From Macrostomum hystrix (lineage: Eukaryota > Platyhelminthes > Macrostomidae), in the NCBI GenBank assembly GCA_950097015.1, contig CATNEN010000032.1, positions 1,860,001-1,924,000 on the forward strand: DNA of 64,000 nt, given 5' to 3'. The translations under genes and the position numbers were made by a program. Below are positions 58,395 to 64,000 of this stretch, one piece after another. The notes under the pieces were generated by a model, which was not told the DNA's origin, made no database searches, and was given only the letters and a program-made list of their open reading frames with translations. How positions within the stretch are numbered: the first letter of the stretch is position 1; the number at the start of each line of letters is the position of its first letter.

Positions 58395-58936
58395 TGATAG
58401 ATATCTAGGCACAACATTGATAGACATCTAGGCACAACATTGATAGATATCTAAGCACAACATTGATAGACATCTAGGCACAACATTGATAGATATCTAA
58501 GCACAACATTGATAGATATCTAAGCACAACATTGATAGATATCTAGGCACAACATTGATAGACATCTAGGCACAACATTGATAGATATCTAGGCACAACA
58601 TTGATAGATATCTAGGCACAACATTGATAGATATCTAGGCACAACATGATAGATATCTAGGCACAACATTGATAGACATCTAGGCACAACATTGATAGAT
58701 ATCTAAGCACAACATTGATAGATATCTAGGCACAACATGATAGATATCTAGGCACAACATTGATAGATATCTAGGCACAACATTGATAGATATCTAGGCA
58801 CAACATGATAGATATCTAGGCACAACATTGATAGACATCTAGGCACAACATTGATAGATATCTAGGCACAACATTGATAGATATCTAGGCACAACATGAT
58901 AGATATCTAGGCACAACATTGATAGACATCTAGGCA
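58395..58936. repeat. 23-bp minisatellite just upstream of the LINE
   Basis: About 24 copies of CATTGATAGATATCTAGGCA plus CAA, with GACATC and AAGCAC variants; three copies lack TT. It could be part of the LINE 5' end or its target. Confidence 0.93.
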
Positions 58937-59208
58937 CAGCTCGCACCGGCGGGACACAGTGCCTGTGAGGTATGAGTCAGTCCAGGCCCACGGGCTTTGG
59001 TCTGCGATGCCTCACACCTGCAGCCGTTTTTTGAGCAGGCCTGGCAGGAAGGAGACCTGTACCTTCGGGTGCAGGAATCCCTCCAACGCTGTCCCGTCAG
59101 CTGACCCATGGGTACACGTCCCGCGAGTGTTCAAGGCTGACCCTAGGGCAGCCGGACAGAATGGGCAACAGCGCTGGATGACCCATCCAGGGCCTCCGGC
59201 CAAACTGG

Positions 59209-59400
59209 GTACCTCTAGCCCCGGCTGGAGGGAAAGGTGTCACCCTTTGACCTTAACAGGGTATGTGGCTTGTCCGCAATTTTCGTGCACCTGTGCGTGA
59301 TCAGGTACCTCTGGCTACGGCCCTGAGGGACAGGTGTCACCCTTTGACCTTAACAGGGTTTGCGGCCAGCCCGCAGGCCTCGGCGCCGGCTCAATGGCAC
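59209..59400 (+). repeat. Two 96-bp tandem monomers in the LINE 5' region
   Basis: GTACCTCT(A/G)G and GGTGTCACCCTTTGACCTTA with ACAGGGT recur at 59209 and 59305. Tandem 5' monomers act as promoters in some LINEs. Confidence 0.7.
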
Positions 59401-59595
59401 CCTCCAATGTCCCAGTGTTGACCGTGCTGATGGACGCTTGGCCAGGGAGTAGTCTGGTCTCTTACGGTTCCTCCCGGTGGTCCTGGCATCCCACCCCGGG
59501 TTGTAACTTGTCTTTTTTGGCTGCCCCCGCTCAGTTTTGGGATCGCGGCTGAGCGGGTTATTCCTGCCTGTGTCTACAGGAAGCCCCTCTCTTCA

Positions 59596-61155
59596 TTGCA
59601 GCTTTCAATGGCTTCTAGCCCTTCAACTGCTCCGGCCGAGGACACCATGGTGCCTGAGGCCATACACGCTGCGGCGCCCGGGCTAGCTGGCCCCGCGACC
59701 GCCACAAATGCCGCGCTGCCCAACTCGCGCGATGACCGGGGCGCTAAGCGCTCCACCACCTCTGGAGCGGCAAAACGCCGTAGGCGCATGCTGGCCCACG
59801 GCACGTCGGCTCCATTGACCAAGGACCAGGCCCAGGCCAGAGGGGCCGAAGGGGCTCTGCCTAGGGCGGGGGCTGGGGCGGGGGGCCTTGTGCCTCCTGC
59901 CCAGGCTCCTGCACGGGGCGGAGCCCACGACGCCCCGAGGCCAGGGTCGCGGGCCAAGGAGGGCCCGGCGCCCATCCGGACGGCTGCCCGGCCCGAAGGA
60001 GAAGCGGAGGCGGAGGGCCCTGTGCCCACCGCCGACGCAGATCCCGAGGGTGGGGACGCCACCGGACAGGGCCCGGGACCACAAGCTACCTACGCCGCCA
60101 TCGCACGTAGGCAACCTGCCGTCATCATCACCGGCAGAGACGGGAAAAGGCTGAGCAGCGAACAGCTCAGCGACATTTGCCGCAACATAGATGCTATGTT
60201 GTGGCAACTTCAACTGAAGGGCGAGCCCCTGGCGGTCGGCGCAAGCGCTACCAGGGAATCGTGCTTCGTCGTCTGGCCCGGCGATGCGGAATCGGGGCGG
60301 CGGCTCCTCGAGTTGCTGCCCACGCAGAGCTGGGCGGCTGGCCTCGAGTTCCTACGGGAGAACGAGCCACCAAAGACCAAGCGACACCGTATCTTCGTCC
60401 CGGCGAAAAGTGTCGTCACCAGCGCTGAGGACCTCCGCAGGGGCCTCATCGCGATGAACCGGGAGCTGCCGACAGCGGGCCTGATCGTGCACCGCACGAT
60501 CCTGCGCCCCGACGGCACCGGTTTCACCGCCATTCTGGGCCTGTCCGAGCAATGGACACGCCGCTACCCAGATGGCGCCAACATTTGCATTGGTCTGTGG
60601 AAGACCAAAATCTTCGCCTTCGAGGCGGATAAAACCCGAGGTCAGACCGGGCCCACCACCGTACCGGCCAATGAAGGGTCCTCGGACCCCAAGGCTGGGA
60701 CTGGGGGCAGGGCCCAGTCGTCCCGCCAAAAAAGGCCAGAGCGTGCCATCGCTGGCAGCTCTGAGCGTCGCCCCGCGCGTGTCACAAAGCGCCGGGGCCT
60801 TCTCCAGCGGGCCTCCGAGGTGGTGCGAACCGCCAAGATGGCCCAGCTGCGCGCTGAGATGCGCGGTGGCCCACCGGGGCAGGCGCCGCAACCAAGGGCT
60901 ACGGGGGAGGCCTCAGAGGTGCCCAGCTCCATCGAGCAGGGCCCTTCGAGCGCCCCTCCCACGGCCCAGGGAGCGGTGTCGGCTCCAGTTGAGGGCGACT
61001 CTGGGCCTGGGCTCGGGGCCGGGGGCGGGGACTGGGCGGCTGACGCCGTCGAGTTCCCGTCTCCGGCTCGGGGCCTGGGCACGGAGGAGCCCATGGCTAC
61101 CGACATCGACCCGGAGGAGGAGGACCGCCTTCTGGCTGGGTCCCCCTCCAAGTAG
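59596..61155 (+). CDS. LINE ORF1 protein
   Basis: 519 codons, rich in Ala, Pro, Gly and Arg in the N-terminal third, with a basic stretch AKRRRRM that could be a nuclear signal. A globular middle (YAAIARRQPAVIITGRDGKR, FVVWPGDAESGRRLLELLP, GLIVHRTILRPDGTGFTAIL, NICIGLWKTKIFAFE) resembles the ORF1 core domain found in many invertebrate LINEs, probably an RNA-binding fold. I see no CCHC knuckles. The start may be the second ATG at 59608 (MASSPSTAPAEDT). ORF1 proteins coat the LINE RNA. Its stop is 12 nt before the ATG of ORF2 in the same frame. Confidence 0.85.
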   Translation: MQLSMASSPSTAPAEDTMVPEAIHAAAPGLAGPATATNAALPNSRDDRGAKRSTTSGAAKRRRRMLAHGTSAPLTKDQAQARGAEGALPRAGAGAGGLVPPAQAPARGGAHDAPRPGSRAKEGPAPIRTAARPEGEAEAEGPVPTADADPEGGDATGQGPGPQATYAAIARRQPAVIITGRDGKRLSSEQLSDICRNIDAMLWQLQLKGEPLAVGASATRESCFVVWPGDAESGRRLLELLPTQSWAAGLEFLRENEPPKTKRHRIFVPAKSVVTSAEDLRRGLIAMNRELPTAGLIVHRTILRPDGTGFTAILGLSEQWTRRYPDGANICIGLWKTKIFAFEADKTRGQTGPTTVPANEGSSDPKAGTGGRAQSSRQKRPERAIAGSSERRPARVTKRRGLLQRASEVVRTAKMAQLRAEMRGGPPGQAPQPRATGEASEVPSSIEQGPSSAPPTAQGAVSAPVEGDSGPGLGAGGGDWAADAVEFPSPARGLGTEEPMATDIDPEEEDRLLAGSPSK

Positions 61156-61167
61156 ACCTCTGCCTGC

Positions 61168-64000
61168 ATGATGATCCCCGGAATATCATGTCTGCAAGTT
61201 AACACCCAGCACTGCGTGGCAGCATCAGTCAATCTGATGCGCACGACAGAGCGCATGATGCCGGGCCTTGTACTTGTGCAGGAGCCCTGGCTATCAAAGA
61301 ACAAGCCAAGCAACATTCCTGCTGGCTATGACTGCTTCTGCATGGCAGACTCTGTCCGCCCTAGATCACTGATCTATGCCGCAAAAGCCTTAAATGCGTG
61401 GATGAGACCCGATCTCTCTAACGGGGACATCTGCGTCATCCAATCTGCACACATTGTGCCTAACAAGTTGACCCTCGTGGCATCCGCCTACCTGGCAGGC
61501 GACGCCCCCGTGGTTAGCGATACCCTCGTCGCCCTCTGTGAATTCGCCAGGGCACGAAACTTCGAGCTGCTCCTCGCGGGAGATGTAAACTCGCATCACA
61601 CCCACTGGGGTAGCTCAAAAATCAATGACCGCGGCGAAGAGCTCCTGGCCTTCGTCAGCGGCACGCCTCTAAACTTCTGCAATGTGGGCAACACGCCCAC
61701 TTTCGACAATGGGCGGTGGGCTGAGGTGCTTGACGTCACCCTGGCCTCACCCGGCATCCTCCCAAGGGTGCTGGGGTGGGAGGTGTGGGAGACCGAAAGC
61801 TCGCTCTCGGACCACCGTTTCATCCGTTTCAACATCGGCACCCCCGATAAGAAGCAAAAGCCTATTTGGAGGCGTAATGTCAGAAATACCGACTGGCCCG
61901 CGTTCAGCCAAAAGCTGCATGAGGGCCTTCGGGATTCTGACCCCTCCATGGCCATGGAAACCACGCAGGACCTGGATGGAGTGGCTGCCCTGCTGGGCGG
62001 CGCCATCACAGAGGCCTACGAAATGGCTTGCCCGCTCAAAGCCTACAAAGGCAAAAAATCGGCCCCCTGGTGGAACCCCGAGCTCGGAGTCCTAAGACGC
62101 CGAGCTAAGGCTCTCCAGAGGAAGCTGAAAACCTCGCACGACCCTGATGACAAAGAGGCCTATACTCGCGCCATCCATGAGTTTAAGGGCCGGGTCAGAA
62201 GGGCAAAAGCGGACAAGTGGCGACAATACTGCGAAGGGCTTGAGGGCTCGCGGCCCACGGCCCGCGTGGTAAAGGCGCTCACCAACGACCGCTTCTCCAA
62301 GCTCTCATCGATTAAAAAGCCGGACGGCTCGATCACTGAGCGCCCGGAGGAAACGCTCGAGCTTATGCTAGGGCATTTCTTCCCGAGTGTACCGGCGCAC
62401 TTCGGCCCAGACGACCACTCGCGTGGAGGTCAGGGCCTGGCTCAGTCACTCGTTACGAATGACCGCATCGTTCGCGCGGCTAAGTCATTCAATCCTTTTA
62501 AAGCACCTGGGCCAGATGGTATATATCCGGCCTTTCTGCATGAAGCGGTTAAAAATGGCCGCTTCCTCCATCTCCTCTGCAGACTTCTACGGGCCTGCAT
62601 CGTGCTGGGCTACGTACCAGCGCGGTGGCATGAAGCCCGGGTCGTCTTCATCCCGAAGCCCGCCAAAGGCGACTATCGCTCGGTCAAGTCTTATCGCCCG
62701 ATAAGCTTGACTTCCACCTGCCTCAAGCTCATGGAAAGACTGGTGCTCTGGCGCCTTCTTACTGTAGAGCTAGGGCGGGCCCCGCTCTCACCAAACCAGC
62801 ACGCCTTTCGGGCGGGCCGGTCCACGGAGAGCGCCCTCCACTGCATTGTGGAGACTCTCGAGAAGGCAGTGCTGGGCAGCGGTTTTGCCCTGGCTGTTTT
62901 CCTTGATATTGAGGGGGCCTTCGATAACGTTATTTTCGAAGCCTTTGAGAAGGCCCTGGTTTCCAGGGCCACTCACCCCCACCTCGTCCGTTGGGTCATG
63001 TACATGATCCGGAATCGCCACGTGGTGGCCCACCTCGAAGGCAGGGTGCTCTCGGCACCTGTCCTAAAAGGAGGGCCCCAAGGTGGCGTCCTCACCCCAC
63101 TGCTGTGGAATCTCGTCATGGATGAGCTGCTAAAAAGCACTCGGCCTGACCCAGTCCTGAAGGTGGGATATGCCGACGATGTGACCGCCATCTGCGCGGG
63201 CCCCTCGGCGGAAACCACCAGGGACCTCATTCAGGGCTTTATCAACAGGGCGGTGCGCTGGGCGGACCAATGCGGGCTCCGACTCTCTGAGTCCAAGACC
63301 GTTGCGGTTATGTTTACCAGCAGGCTGCGCTGGACCATTGAGCCTCTGACTCTCTATGGCAAGAATATTGCCATGGAAAAGCAGGTCCGGTGCCTTGGTA
63401 TCCTGCTAGACCATAGGCTTAACTGGACCCCGCACATTACCACAAAGGCCAAGAGGGCCCTGGCCATTCTGGCGCAAGTCAGGCGAGCCGTGGGCACCAC
63501 TTGGGGGCTAACCCCCAAAAACCTTTGGTGGATTTACACGGCGATCATTAGACCGTCAGTCGCTTACGCTGGCCTCATCTGGGCCAGTGCCATGAGCATC
63601 CAGAAAAACCTGGAGGCGCTTTATAGGGTGCAGGGCAGAGCCTGTCGCATGACGCTGGGCGCCCCACCCTCCACTCCCTTTGAAGGCATGAACGCTTTCC
63701 TCAACGCTACACCCATTGACATTTTTGTTAAGGGGGAAGCGGCAAAGTCCACCCGTCGTCTCCTTGATGCGGGTGTATCCTTCCAGAATTCGCGAGCCTT
63801 CTCGAAGCGCTCCCTTCTGCCCCACTCTGACCTCTGCCTGAAAACTCTGGGCGAGTGCGGAGGGCTCACCATCCTTTCGGACGGGGCCCCGGCCACTTTA
63901 CTCCGGAGCCACAGGTACAAAGTCAGCATCTTCCCTCGTAATGAGGTAAAGGACTGCTGGGATGACCCCGCAGTCCACTGTTACACTGACGGCTCCCTGA
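61168..64000 (+). CDS. LINE ORF2 polyprotein (endonuclease, reverse transcriptase, start of RNase H), partial
   Basis: Open from ATG 61168 to the window end, 944 codons without a stop. Apurinic-type endonuclease: QEPWL (about 38), LLLAGDVNSHHTHWG (about 138), SLSDHRFI (about 213). Reverse transcriptase: FKAPGPDGIYPAFL, YRPISLTSTCLKLMERLVL, NQHAFRAGRSTESALH, AVFLDIEGAFDNV (about 577), GGPQGGVLTPLLWNLVMDEL and the catalytic VGYADDV (about 668). The window ends in HCYTDGSL, the first catalytic Asp of an RNase H domain. The protein nicks the target and copies the LINE RNA. Same frame as ORF1, separated by a TAG and 12 nt. Confidence 0.95.
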   Translation, partial: MMIPGISCLQVNTQHCVAASVNLMRTTERMMPGLVLVQEPWLSKNKPSNIPAGYDCFCMADSVRPRSLIYAAKALNAWMRPDLSNGDICVIQSAHIVPNKLTLVASAYLAGDAPVVSDTLVALCEFARARNFELLLAGDVNSHHTHWGSSKINDRGEELLAFVSGTPLNFCNVGNTPTFDNGRWAEVLDVTLASPGILPRVLGWEVWETESSLSDHRFIRFNIGTPDKKQKPIWRRNVRNTDWPAFSQKLHEGLRDSDPSMAMETTQDLDGVAALLGGAITEAYEMACPLKAYKGKKSAPWWNPELGVLRRRAKALQRKLKTSHDPDDKEAYTRAIHEFKGRVRRAKADKWRQYCEGLEGSRPTARVVKALTNDRFSKLSSIKKPDGSITERPEETLELMLGHFFPSVPAHFGPDDHSRGGQGLAQSLVTNDRIVRAAKSFNPFKAPGPDGIYPAFLHEAVKNGRFLHLLCRLLRACIVLGYVPARWHEARVVFIPKPAKGDYRSVKSYRPISLTSTCLKLMERLVLWRLLTVELGRAPLSPNQHAFRAGRSTESALHCIVETLEKAVLGSGFALAVFLDIEGAFDNVIFEAFEKALVSRATHPHLVRWVMYMIRNRHVVAHLEGRVLSAPVLKGGPQGGVLTPLLWNLVMDELLKSTRPDPVLKVGYADDVTAICAGPSAETTRDLIQGFINRAVRWADQCGLRLSESKTVAVMFTSRLRWTIEPLTLYGKNIAMEKQVRCLGILLDHRLNWTPHITTKAKRALAILAQVRRAVGTTWGLTPKNLWWIYTAIIRPSVAYAGLIWASAMSIQKNLEALYRVQGRACRMTLGAPPSTPFEGMNAFLNATPIDIFVKGEAAKSTRRLLDAGVSFQNSRAFSKRSLLPHSDLCLKTLGECGGLTILSDGAPATLLRSHRYKVSIFPRNEVKDCWDDPAVHCYTDGSL

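Larger units (their letters stand above)
58937..64000 (+). mobile_element. Non-LTR retrotransposon (LINE with APE endonuclease, RT and RNase H), continues off the right edge
   Basis: A GC-rich 5' region with internal repeats, ORF1 (59596-61155) and a long open ORF2 from 61168. The order endonuclease, reverse transcriptase, RNase H and the RT motif GGPQGGVLTPLLWN place it in the I/R1/LOA-like group; I cannot assign the clade by eye. No stop or frameshift was found in either ORF, so it may be active. The 5' boundary is uncertain. Confidence 0.93.

Noticed and set aside
59574-60213. Long minus-strand frames opposite LINE ORF1
   Set aside because: GC-rich shadows of ORF1; the plus frame has the domain-like core and the right position before ORF2.

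Overview
The window reads as genomic DNA of an invertebrate animal. Five host genes are split by GT-AG introns, non-coding DNA is AT-rich, coding exons are GC-richer, and tandem arrays and transposons fill most of the rest. A giant muscle-type immunoglobulin protein, calreticulin, ACTR10, a POC1 tail and GABA transaminase are all animal genes. The repeat style suggests a repeat-rich free-living flatworm such as a macrostomid, but that is a guess; no marker gene fixes the phylum.

Layout of host genes. Minus strand, right to left: a kettin/Sallimus-like Ig protein with a glutamine-rich tail (32295-24214), ACTR10 of the dynactin complex (20208-11563), the last two exons of POC1 (4000-3320), and exon 1 of calreticulin with an ER-stress-type promoter element (125-44, continuing off the left edge). 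Plus strand: two complete tandem copies of GABA transaminase ABAT (34405-41795 and 45047-52014), each 8 exons, 1500 coding bases, 499 aa. ABAT copy A is head-to-head with the kettin-like gene.

Mobile elements: a recent 2.86-kb direct duplication carrying a hAT MITE (5209-10926); a decayed mariner, a broken coiled-coil/BEN-like gene and a LINE fragment inside ACTR10 intron 1; a non-autonomous hAT with a perfect 8-bp target duplication (21265-22398); tRNA-derived SINEs; a P-element relative with perfect 94-bp inverted repeats (53512-56355); a truncated piggyBac right beside it (56479-57611); and an apparently intact two-ORF LINE running off the right edge (about 58940-64000).

The dominant theme is minisatellites. 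Most introns of ACTR10, the kettin-like gene and both ABAT copies hold their own array (units 9 to 36 bp), while the exons keep perfect phase. The ABAT paralogs carry matching arrays in matching introns, diverged in unit length and copy number, so the pair records array turnover after a gene duplication.
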